64,000 nucleotides of DNA from Gibbula magus (Eukaryota; Mollusca; Gastropoda; Trochida; Trochidae), in the NCBI GenBank assembly GCA_936450465.1, contig OW388300.1, forward strand, positions 49,837,378-49,901,377. Direction: 5' to 3'. A program made the translations under genes and the position numbers. Below the pieces are notes generated by a model. It was given only the letters and a program-made list of their open reading frames with translations. It was not told the DNA's origin and did no database searches. Of the stretch, positions 1-10,000 are shown piece after piece. Every line of letters starts with the position of its first letter. Positions within the stretch are counted from its first letter, which is position 1.

Positions 1-404
1 TGTTGATAAATACAACTCATACTCAACCTGTAATTACACCAAATTTATGAAATTTTGGTCAAGTTGTCATTTACTGATTGATTAGACTTTGTCCCTATTA
101 TTGATACCTCCATTTTGCCAATGAGGAGAACAAATTTTAAAAAATGATAATGCTTACAATATCCAATACCAGCTTCTGTCAAATGTATAGAAAAAACACA
201 CATTGTCCTTAATTATGTCTTTGTATATATTGATCTATGTTATGTAAATCTTTCATGCCATGTACATGTACAAAACAAATAAAGGAGTTTTAAAAAAAAG
301 AAGAAAAAAAGTGTCGCTGATTCGTTTCCCCACTTCTGGCTAGGTTGAAGGCAAGGTAAAAAATGGAGGGATCTCGATACATTTTCACCTTGCCCTGGGA
401 AGAT
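1..404. other. AT-rich stretch without a recognised gene
   Basis: I see only AT-rich sequence and an A/G-rich run near 289-310. Short open frames here have no recognisable motif. Confidence 0.5.
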
Positions 405-900
405 GAACAGGAATAGGAGACTTGGTATATCTGCCTGTTCAATGTACAAAGATAAAATGCCACATCTACATTTGGATAAAGTACGGAAATGTTCTCAATC
501 CATTATATTCTTACCATAATTTTGAACAAAGGGGTTGTCTTATTAAAACTATAAGTGCGCATCTTATTGTCATTTACCTTTCCAACATCATTTCACAAAG
601 AGGTTTGTCAATCACCTACATCTTGTTTTTTTTTAGAAATTTCTCTAAATAATCAGAGCAACGTTTAGAGCCTCAATCCGCACGATATGAATAGTACAAG
701 TTATAATGAGATAACAACATGAATCTCTATAATTAAACGAAATTTGTTTTGCAAACAACCATACCTGCTCAATGTTTTATATGCTACTGTTATGAATAGA
801 TGTAAGTATAAATATATGACGAAAACGTTCGACTTATTGTAAAACCAAAGCCAAAATCCCTTCTTGGAGCATTTACAGGAGCATGTTTCCAAATCCAAGA
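405..900 (-). mobile_element. LINE 3'-end fragment, copy 1
   Basis: The stretch aligns by eye with the better preserved copy at about 1440-2050 in the same orientation. Shared landmarks are the cyt-gttcaatgtacaa region near 432 and the aaacatgctcctgtaaatg region near 877, which in one minus frame reads KHAPVNAPRRDFG, a degraded form of the GKNAPVKYLRGDMGW motif in copy 2. That motif lies after the reverse transcriptase domain in the LINE family whose larger copy occupies 54.4-60.0 kb. Many frame breaks and stops mean it is dead. The 5' part is missing, as expected of a truncated insertion. Confidence 0.6.
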
Positions 901-1024
901 AGCTTTCTACATGCCCTATGTTAAACTGCTTTTACTTATATTTATATATATTTATTTATATTCATATATTTATTCATATTCATATTCAAGTTTTCATAAA
1001 ATAATATAAGGAGTAGAAGTATAT
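901..1024. repeat. AT-rich simple repeat (TTTATA/TTCATA type)
   Basis: Repeated tttatat and attcatat words fill the gap between two LINE fragments. No coding potential is visible. Confidence 0.5.
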
Positions 1025-2056
1025 TTTTTATTTAAGAGTCACACGCACTTTAACATGTTATATACAAACATACATTTTACAGCACTATAAAAACAGTGCG
1101 TCGAGCCACAAACTGGCTTATGAGACACTAAAAGAACATCATTATATTACAATAATAATACAAAATAAATAACAAATATGAATATTTAGATACAACATAT
1201 ACAAAATTGACATTTCACGACGTTTAAACATACTTAAAATTGTAGAAGCTACAATAGTTTTAAATATTCATTCATAAGAAATAAAAAATGACATTATTAT
1301 CATTTAAGTCATGAAAAAGGCAGCTTTAAAAAGAATAAAACGTGAATCATCATAAAAGTTACATACCATTAAAAAGGGATATTCATCTTCAACCAAATGG
1401 TTATTTTACATTGTAATTTTACAATGCCTTTATAAGAGAGGAACAGATGGCTTGGCATATCTGCCGTTTCAATGTACAAGGGTAAAACACCACATCTAAT
1501 TTTGATAAAATACGACGATGATCTCTATACATAAAATGTTTAACATACTTTTCAACAAAGGGAGTATGTTTATACAAACGATTCCACAAGGAGGCCTTCC
1601 AATGATCTACAGATTTGTAAATTTGTTGCATTCTGTATTGTATATGAATTGTGTATCCCTGTACATGTATTTGGGCCCAGGGACCTACATACTTGAAATG
1701 AAGATGATTGATTGACATCCTGTCTTTTAAGAATATACTTAATATAAGCGATACAAAGTTTGGAACCCCAGTCATTAAAAAGTCAAACTCATAATTATTA
1801 TTAAATAACAACGTTAACATTCTAAAATCAAATCAACTTCTTTTTTGTCTGGACCATCGGTTTGTAAATTTTGGAATGCGACTGCTGCACAAAGACTTAA
1901 TTCTAAAAATATAACGCAAACATTCGACCTTCTGTGCAACATTAACAGAATACCAACCCATATCCCCTCTTAAATACTTAACAGGAGCATTTTTACCAAT
2001 ACCAGTTAATGATATAGTTAATGAAATCGTCTTTGGGATCTCAAAACATGTCACAC
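1025..2056 (-). mobile_element. LINE 3' end, copy 2 (truncated, with 3' UTR)
   Basis: On the minus strand, 2054-1833 encodes the post-RT motif GKNAPVKYLRGDMGW, followed in another frame (1820-1419) by the C-terminal region with SLWNRLYKHT and EKYVKHF. The same order (GEMGW, then KLRTYRLFKHT) is found in the larger LINE at 59.1-59.5 kb, so these belong to one clade. The lower-coordinate part (1025-1400) is the 3' UTR: its minus strand carries agtgtctcataagcc, matched by agtgtctcatagg at 59.93 kb and by the copy at 62.4 kb. Frame breaks between the two open stretches show it is not functional. It begins abruptly at about 2056. Confidence 0.65.
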
Positions 2057-2325
2057 AAAATACTTACCTAAAAATAATATTATGCGTTTTCTTCTCAGTT
2101 TTGATAAAATAAAAAATGGAACATTAAAAAACGATAATAAATATTAAAAAGATTTTCCAACAGGCACATTTGGATAACTTGTCATGATCAAGTTTTATAA
2201 GGGACAGATATCATAGTGTTGTCATTAAATAAGTTTCCACATGTGTATCCCTGTATTCAAAATCGGATTTAATCTGCACATTCTGCCAATTTTGATGATC
2301 ATGTTAAAATATGTGGGTTTTTTTG

Positions 2326-2805
2326 CAGATTTGGAGCCTGCCAAGTCCTACTGTCAGAGAGCTCTTCGATATCGTCGCTACTGACCAGGCCATGACATCA
2401 CCGTACCACCCCCAGACCAACGGCCTGACAGAGAGATTCAACCAGACCATAACCACCCAGCTGATGAAGATGGTCAACGACGACGCCAACGACTGGGACG
2501 AGTACCTTCAGCCCATTGCCTTCGCCTACAGGACCAACATTCAGGCCTCAACGAAGACCAAGCCCTTCCAGTTGCTGTACGGACAGAAGGCCCGCCTGCC
2601 CATCGACCTGCAAGCCTCCAGTACAGTTTCCACCTGGGAGTCGGATCTGGAGACGGTTGCTGCTAGGATGAAGGCGCTGTCCGACGCTGTCCCCGCCGCC
2701 AGAGATGCAGCCCGGACCAACATCGGGAAGGCCCAGGCGAGGTAGAAACAGCGTTACGACCTGAAGCACGCGTCGCCATTCTACCAGGGGAGTACTCATA
2801 GACTA
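2326..2805 (+). pseudogene. Ty3/Gypsy-type integrase C-terminal fragment
   Basis: The open frame contains SPYHPQTNGLTERFNQTI, the end of the retroviral-type integrase catalytic core, with the third acidic residue of the DDE triad (the E of TERFN), then WDEYLQPIAFAYRT and PFQLLYGQKARLP, all standard for Ty3/Gypsy (or Ginger-type) integrases. The first two catalytic aspartates and the whole RT/RNase H part are absent. A TAG at 2743 breaks the frame just before KQRYDLKHASPF, and similarity ends near 2790. The piece is much richer in G and C than its flanks. It opens right after tttttttgcag, which looks like a splice acceptor, so a captured exon is possible; an insertion remnant is more likely. 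Confidence 0.75.
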
Positions 2806-3420
2806 GGACAGATTATGGATATTTCAAATTTCACAAAAAAAATGGTAGCTTATCACATTTTTTTCGTTTAATCTCTACATGTTAAAAAGTGATCATGATT
2901 AGGTTGGAAACCAAGTTAGACTTTCTCCGACGTCTTATAAATGCTGGTTACAAATAAATAAGATATTAACTGAATAAAATTGTTTTCACCTTCAAAATTG
3001 AAAAACAAAATGGCCGCAAAACTAGCTTTTTAAACTGATTATCTGAAGTTGTTGTATCCTTACAGCTATTGTCATGTACTATAATATATATATAACAGAT
3101 ATTGATGAATATTTTTTATCATTTAACTCATGTTGATAGACAGAACAGTGTCAAAAAATCAACAGTATATCATCTGAAAGGTACAATCATAATGTTGAAT
3201 CATATATGAATCAGAATTCTTTTCAAACTAGATACACACTAGGGACACCGCAAAAGCAGAGCAGCCCCGAAACTTAGGGTCACGCCTTTCCCTGTTCCGC
3301 CTTCCCGTCAGCATCAATAAAAGGGAATTGTTTTTAACAATTTGTATTTATTATTCGAGTTATTACTAACAAGTTGAATCATCACTTGGGTCACTTTTCA
3401 CAAGTTTGTTCTTAAAATCT
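2806..3420. other. Intergenic, nothing recognised
   Basis: AT-rich sequence with a short GC-richer island at about 3240-3320. I found no gene, RNA or repeat structure that I can name. Confidence 0.4.
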
Positions 3421-3422
3421 AG

Positions 3423-3745
3423 GGGGCGGGATACCGCAGTGGTTAGCGCGTTCGGCTTCGGATCAAGAGGTCCGAATCACAAGAGGTTCGAATCCCGCCA
3501 GGGGCACGGCAACTTTGTCTGCAGTAGAGAACTGTTCTACACTCAGTCAGGTTTGGGTGCAATGCTACACTGAATTTCAGTGCAGTACCACCCATGGTTC
3601 GCTAGTTCCAGCCGTTGCTCGCAGGTTTCGCCGCAATGCATAGCCACATGGTGTTGCGGGCTTTCTCCCTGCCATAATACTAGCAGCCGTGATATAAGTG
3701 AAATACTCTTGAAAGCGGCGTTACACCTCACTCACTCACTTTTAA
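3423..3745 (+). mobile_element. tRNA-derived SINE with ACTC tail
   Basis: The head carries a pol III A-box-like segment (accgcagtggttagcgc, near 3433) and a good B box (ggttcgaatccc, near 3485). A tRNA-unrelated body of about 230 bases follows and ends in the simple repeat cactcactcact at 3728-3742. The body recurs in reverse orientation at 47.08-47.34 kb, including a shared stretch around caactttgtctgc and tgaatttcagtgcagt, which proves it is dispersed. I call it a SINE rather than a tRNA gene because of the long conserved body and the second copy. Confidence 0.8.
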
Positions 3746-3784
3746 AACCTATTTATGATTTCAAAATTGGATCAAAGGATTAAC

Positions 3785-4880
3785 GTGGCCTTAACCAATA
3801 TATCTTGACCTTGAACTTTGACCTTCAAGGTCACACCATCAATGATCACCTTTCATTGTGCATATATATAACATTCATGCAATGACTCAAACTGTTAATA
3901 GTTAAAATAAGACATATTCACAAAAGCATGCTTAAGTTGTGACCTCGGTGTGACCTTGACCTTTGACAGATTTTAGCGAAAATCTGTTCAAATATTGGTC
4001 TTTATCCATAGTTATATACCAAATAAGAGCCTGATAGCAAAAAAAAGTGTTTGAAGTTATCGTGTTTACAAGGATTGTTGTAGTGATTTCAGAACTGATG
4101 ACCTTGACCTTTGACCTTGAATGTGAACATGGCAAAATCATTCACCAGGTTTATAAGATAGAGGCTATGTATATAAGGTGTTAATACCTCGTGACCTTGA
4201 CCTTTGATCTTCAAGGTCACACAGTCAATGATCACTTTTCATTGTGAATAACAATCATGTAATGATTTCAATTGTTTATAGTTGAAATAAGACATTTCGC
4301 AAAAGCATGCCTAAGTCGTGCCTCGCTGTGACCTTGAACTTTGACGGATGTTAGCAAAAACCTTTTCAAATATTGGCCTTTCTCAATAGTTGAAGTACAC
4401 AAAATAAGAGCCTGATAGCACAAATATTGTTCAAGTAATTGTGTTTACAAGGATTTTTTTTAGTGATTTCAGAACTTATGTTCACATTTAAGGTCAAAGG
4501 TCAAGGTCATGTCAAAAATCATTCACCAGATTTATAAGAAAGAAGCTATGTATATAAGGTGTTAATAACTTGTAACATAACATATTTTGTGACCTTGACC
4601 TTTAAAATTCAAGGTCACACAATCAGTGATCACTTTTTATTGTGTAAAACCTTTTCAAATTTTGGCCTTTCTCCATAGTTGATATACACCAAATAAGAGC
4701 CTGATAGCACAAATATTTTTCAAGTTATCGTGTTTACAAGGATTTTTTTTAGCGATTTCAAAACTCGTGACCTTGACCTTTGACCTTGAATGTGAACATG
4801 TTAAAAAACATTCCCCAGGGATATAAGTAAAAAGTTATGTATATGAGTTCTCATAACCTTCTAGGAAAAAAATTATAGCC
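3785..4880. repeat. Tandem array of about three 370-400-bp units rich in TGACCTT motifs
   Basis: Each unit carries, in order, tgatcacctttcattgtg, agcctgatagca, cgtgtttacaaggat, and a cluster of the form gaccttgacctttgacctt. Units start near 3785, 4180 and 4570; the last is shortened. The cluster contains direct repeats of TGACCT separated by one base, which is the DR1 layout used by HNF4/RXR-type nuclear receptors. Whether these sites bind anything is unknown. The array is non-coding; open frames in it are chance. Confidence 0.7.
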
Positions 4881-4889
4881 AATACAAAA

Positions 4890-4891
4890 CG

Positions 4892-4923
<32 letters not shown>

Positions 4924-4925
4924 GT
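4890..4925. repeat. CGG trinucleotide repeat
   Basis: About nine uninterrupted CGG/GGC triplets followed by ggtggcggtg. It closes the TGACCTT array and stands out in AT-rich DNA. Confidence 0.9.
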
Positions 4926-4947
4926 CGGAAACTCCGCAAAAACTGAT

Positions 4948-4974
4948 AGCAGTCCTGACTAAGTCGGGACTGCT
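4948..4974. repeat. Short hairpin at the end of the CGG-tailed repeat
   Basis: agcagtcctgac is followed, after a 3-base loop, by gtcgggactgct, a 12-bp stem with one mismatch. It may be the terminal hairpin of a Helitron-like or other repeat ending here; that is inference. Confidence 0.45.
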
Positions 4975-4979
4975 AATTA

Positions 4980-5406
4980 TGCTTAGTATTTTGGTTAACA
5001 CACAATCACACAAACAGGTTTGAATTTAAATTCAGATATTTCTAAAACCCGTTTTTTCAACTTTCATTCATAGAACATTATCAATACATTTAAGTACACA
5101 TTTGGATTGTCAATTGAAACAACTCATGTCATCACGAGGCTTTCTGCAGCCACACGCAGAGGTGCAAGGATGTCTTAAAACATGCATTATAGCGCAAATG
5201 CTGACATTATGTGCGTAATGCACATGTGGTGAGTGCAAGATATGCTTCAGGGATGGGGTCTAAAGACATCAGTAGGTGTTGTAGACCTTTGTTTATTCTT
5301 GTCCAACTCATCACTGTGACCACTGGCAGTTGTGGAATGCTTTCACAGGCTTTATTCCTGATCATTGTTTCGTAATTGACACGCTTGTTGGAGGCATCAA
5401 CTGAGT
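4980..5406. other. Intergenic, nothing secure
   Basis: A 90-residue minus-strand open frame (5479-5207) overlaps the protease fragment and has no recognisable motif. I treat it as chance. The protease homology does not clearly continue here. Confidence 0.4.
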
Positions 5407-5409
5407 TAG

Positions 5410-5886
5410 AATATAGAAGCCGCTTCCACACTCCTACGCCGCGAAACAGGAATAACCAACAAGACAACGCTCTTATCACAGACGAAATTTCTACCTACTA
5501 CGGACACACAACGAACGGTTCAAGTACTTCATGATAAGGATCATTGGGTGACGATTGCAGGGACGGAGACCAACATCATGTACTGTGATAGCTTGAAGAG
5601 GACAGTGAGCGGACACTTAAAGAAACAGATTCGGGAAATATTCGGACAACAAGGACCTATCACCGTTGAACTCCTGTCCTGCATCCTACAGGGAAACGGA
5701 TCCGATTGTGGAGTTTATGCAATAGCTAACGCTATAGATCTTGCTTGTGGGCGTTCGTCATCGGGCTGCACTTATGAAAAAACATTGATGAGAGACCATT
5801 TGATGAAGATGCTGGAACCAGAACGTGTGCTCCCGTTCCCCAAGAGAGCGACCAGCCGCCCCAAGTCGCGATTCATGAAATTGTAA
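5410..5886 (+). CDS. Ulp1-type (C48) cysteine protease C-terminal domain, 5' end missing
   Basis: The frame is open from the TAG at 5407 to the TAA at 5884, 158 codons. It shows the Ulp1/SENP catalytic layout: TLLSQT, then His in HDKDHWVTI, Asp in MYCDSL, Gln in ILQGNG and Cys in SDCGVYAIANA. Family members cleave SUMO or similar isopeptide bonds, but animal transposons also carry orphan versions. The N-terminal substrate-binding part is absent and the first in-frame ATG (about 5575, within the IMY segment) falls between the catalytic His and Asp, so this is an internal exon or a truncated copy. The basic C-terminus (PKRATSRPKSRF) is unusual. All four catalytic residues are present, so decay is recent or the exon is used. 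No flanking exon was identified. Confidence 0.7.
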   Translation, partial: NIEAASTLLRRETGITNKTTLLSQTKFLPTTDTQRTVQVLHDKDHWVTIAGTETNIMYCDSLKRTVSGHLKKQIREIFGQQGPITVELLSCILQGNGSDCGVYAIANAIDLACGRSSSGCTYEKTLMRDHLMKMLEPERVLPFPKRATSRPKSRFMKL

Positions 5887-6002
5887 ATAGAATAATAATT
5901 GTTAAAAGGAATTGTTATATGATTGTATAAAGTGGTTCACATGTACCAGTTGTCTTGTACTTATTTACAAACCACTGTCCGAAAACCAAGCAAACCGTGA
6001 AT

Positions 6003-6345
6003 GTTCTCACCCAGTATAGATCCTCCCAGCTCGACATGTATATAAGTATATAGTTCACACCAAATATAGATCTTCCCCCTCTACATGCATATACGTACGT
6101 AGTTCACACCCAGTATATATCCTCCCCCTCTAAATGTATATACGTATGTAGTTCACACCCAGTATAGATCCTCTCCCTCTAAATGTATATAAGTATGTAG
6201 TTCACACCCAGTATAGATCCTCCCCCTCTAAATGTATATACGTATGTAGTTCACACCCAGTATAGATCCTCTCCCTCTAAATGTATATGAGTATGTAGTT
6301 CACAACAAGTATATATCCTCCTCCTCTACATGCATATAATATAAT
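6003..6345. repeat. 49-bp minisatellite, about 7 copies
   Basis: The unit runs gttcacacccagtatagatc plus a CT-rich and a tgtatata segment, 49 bases in all. Copies differ by a few substitutions and the last is degenerate. Confidence 0.85.
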
Positions 6346-7091
6346 TAATATAATTTACCAACTGATTATTATCTAAAATTGATATTAATTTTAGTATGAA
6401 GATGATTAACACTTACACGTCAGTTTCTACTCCATTCATTAGACCCTATGAAGGTATACAATATATTGGCACGATAGCATGTCAGCATCAATGGTTACAC
6501 CACACTGAAGAATATTTATTTCATTTACCACATAACTTTTTGATATACTCAAATGGCCCGTCTTCTTCCAAAAGTCTCTGCCGTCCTGTTCTATTTGATG
6601 ATTTAGAACTTGCTTTTGATGATCAGGTTGATAGGATCTTCTGGCTTTTCTGAGCTATTTATCATATGATTTTCGTTATTTCAGGTATGCTTCTTTGTCA
6701 GTCCTTTTGTAATTTGTCTTCTCATTTACACACACATTATTCCACAATAACTGAAAGTTTCCTGTCCAATATGGTTGGTGTCTCTGTGAATGTATTTTTG
6801 TGTTAGAAGATTTTTCCCCATTCGTATGAGTGAATTCATGCAGCAAATAAAAGCACCCATTAAGTACGGTATTCTGAGAGTTCTACTTCAATCCTATCTA
6901 CAAGGTCCCTTATCATTTTAAGAATCTCATCAGCCAAGACGTTCGCAGGTAGTATGAACACATTGCATTGAGGTTAACGGACGTTTCCTAGTGTGAATGT
7001 CAGGTATAACATAGAGTGGTCACGTGTGTTACACGTTAAGTTCAAATTGTATGACACATTTGCTCTAAAATATATATATTGCACACTGCGC
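6346..7091. other. 3' flank of the lectin gene
   Basis: AT-rich sequence downstream of the minus-strand lectin stop codon. A TTTATT near 6508 would read AATAAA on the minus strand, a possible polyadenylation signal, but other cleavage sites are equally possible. The 85-residue plus-strand frame at 6396 has no motif. Confidence 0.35.
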
Positions 7092-10000
7092 TCAAGCAGG
7101 TTTCATTTTCATCTCCACCCATTTCAAGGAATAAGATGGCCCATGCCACGCGTACCACGTTATCCCGGAATCATAGGACGTGACGCCATACCCTCCGTTA
7201 AGATGGCAGTTTGTACAATCAGAGTACCACCAAGCTCCACTGTACGACGTGGCGCAATTGACTCCACTCCAGGTGTCCTGATCTCGATCTCTCGTACTGT
7301 ACCTTTTGCCATTGTGACCACTTAGAGAGTTTCCTGGAACCGAAAACACTTTTAGAGCAGGTGATGAAATGCCTCTAATAGAGTTTGTTGATCTACAGGG
7401 AAGGAGGATTGGAAGCGACGGCTTCTATATAAGCTTCAAATATTTAGCGTACTTTGATGATATTAATAATAATAGTCCATTTATATAGCGCATTTAGCGC
7501 ACATAGAATGCCCAAATCGTAGGCCTACTTATTACCCATTGTCAACGAATACAAAACATTCCCTGAGGAGAATACAACCAGTCTTCTGTCAGACCGGGTA
7601 CCCAGTTTTCTGCTGGGTAGATAGAGGTAAAATTGTGCAACAGTGACTTTTTACCGAATAAATGGAAATACAGTGTAAGAGTAAGACCACAAGTAACAGA
7701 ATATATCATGATAGGTTAGAGGGCAGACAACTGCTGTGCGGTACCTACCTCTATCACCGTCATAGCCAGTGGCTGTGAGACGATATCCGTCTGCCTCATC
7801 GTTTATGTTGAATGTCGAGTACGTGGCGTACCCTGTATTGTCATCCTGGTCTTTCATGTCTAACCTCAGCTTAGAAGCACGTCCAGCTATTATACGGCGA
7901 ATATTCTCAAAACCTACATTTTAGAAATATAAGGATGACTAAAACAGATGTTTATTCTCATTATTGTGCAATGTCACTCATATCTTGTGTACAATAACCA
8001 ATGTACAAATTGTCCACTGGGTCATTGTTATTTTCATTCTAACATTAAAATAATAAAACATATTAAACCTTTTTTTTTAAAACTGATATTTAAAAACCAA
8101 CTTAAAGAACTTTGTTTGAGACTGCCCCATGACTTAAACTTAAATTTGGCTTTTATTTGTTTTAATTATTTATTGTCAGCCCAAGAGTCAGATGTTGCAA
8201 GTTGATACATTCCTCCCCGGACTGTCTAATCTACAGGAACAGAGAATGTTATATTATATCCCCCTGATATTTGTGATGATAACTTTTCAAAATGTTTTAA
8301 ATGGTTAAACAAGGTCCATTTATGAGAAGAGTGTTTGTCCGATACATTCCAACAAGTGATGCGTGAAGTCGCGCCTAGACGTTCGGGGCATGCACGTGCA
8401 ACATGCTCGAGGATCACAAAAAGCAGTATGGCACAACTGCATTTGCTGGTATGTAACGTTGCTTTCCATAGCCATTCAGCAAACAAATGTATCTATTGAA
8501 CATGGCACGAAGACGATTGTCAATGGATCTCAGAAATCGAGTTATTGGTATGCACACTGCAGGAATGTCCTTTATAGGACGAAATCGGGGCTACCATTAC
8601 ACTGTTGTTAGACGTTTAGTCCGGAAGCATGCGCAGACAGGAAGTGCAATCGACCGTCCAAGGTCTGAAAGACCTACTGTCACTACACCTCGAGAGGACC
8701 GGCACCTTCTTCGACATGTACGCCGAGAACCCTTTCTGACAAGTCCTCATCTGAAACATCTGTGGTTACCAAATCGAAACATCAGCACTAGACTAGTCAA
8801 CTGTTGCATGTTGAGGTGGCTCTGTTATTGTATGGGGATGCCTGCCCCATGACTGCAAGCTGGATTTGGTAACCATCAGGGGCAACTTAACGGGAGCTCA
8901 ATACATCCGGGACGTGCTACAGCCGGTTCCTGTTCCTCATTTCGATAACCATGCACTTGCTGCACGACCACTGTACATGGACGACAACGCCCGGCCTCAC
9001 CGATCACGTGCCGTTGTCGAATACATGCGAGCCTAAGCAGTGACAACTTTACCCTGTCCAGCAGTAAGCCCAGATCTGAGCCCTCTGGAGCATATGTGGG
9101 ATATTCTAGGGCGGCTACTCCAGGCTCGGAAGCCTCCGGTACATAATGTACATGAGTTGGAGGCAGCTCTGCACGCTGAGTGGATGTCATTGACACAGGA
9201 ACAGATCCGACGTCCGACTGGAGGCATGAGACGTAGGGTGCAGTGTGTCATCCGGGTACGTTGAGATCCTACCGATACTGATCATTCTTATTGAACATGT
9301 ACACTAGGACTGTTTGAGAGGCATTCTAGAAGTTGGTGTGATATAAAAACAATGAATTATGGATCAGTTGATACGACTTGATACTGGTATAAAGATCTAT
9401 ACCGAAACGTCGCCATTGTGAAATAAAGAAGTTGAACATCCATAATTCCTAGTCTTTATCTGTACACTAGGGTCTACAAAGAACATTTAGAAGTGACAAT
9501 ACCAATGCGAATGTGTTTTGTTTCACTTGCAACTCCATACTTTTGTGGACATGGTTTCATGGTAAAAACAGTACCTGTGTTAACATGACGTCATCGCTAT
9601 TAAATAATGATATTATACTGTATTATTATTGATGTAATAATGTACTATGTACCACTGTGAGTGATTTTAGTGAATAAAGAACTTGAACTTGAACAGCTAC
9701 ATATTGTTGCGTTTCTGTCTTGCCAGATGGCTGTTCTATCTGAGAGAAAAAATAATTTTAAACTTATTTAGGGTCATAGCAGAGCTAACTTGTTTCTGCT
9801 TTCAGCTACATGAAAATATCAGGGGGTGCTAAACATTTTTCTTTGTGTGTATATATTCACGTCTCACTTCAAATTGCATAAACAATATATTTGCAACACT
9901 AAAAGAGTCACTCCTTTTGCAGTTAAAAGAGGCGAAACATAGTGTACAATACAGTGTAAACAGATCACAGTATACCATAACACGAAACAAATTCTAAATT

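Noticed and set aside
3423..3500. tRNA gene
   Set aside because: It has A- and B-box-like segments but lacks a clear acceptor stem, is followed by a conserved SINE body, and has a second dispersed copy.
5207..5479. Minus-strand 90-residue frame upstream of the Ulp1 fragment
   Set aside because: It overlaps the protease coding strand and has no recognisable domain.
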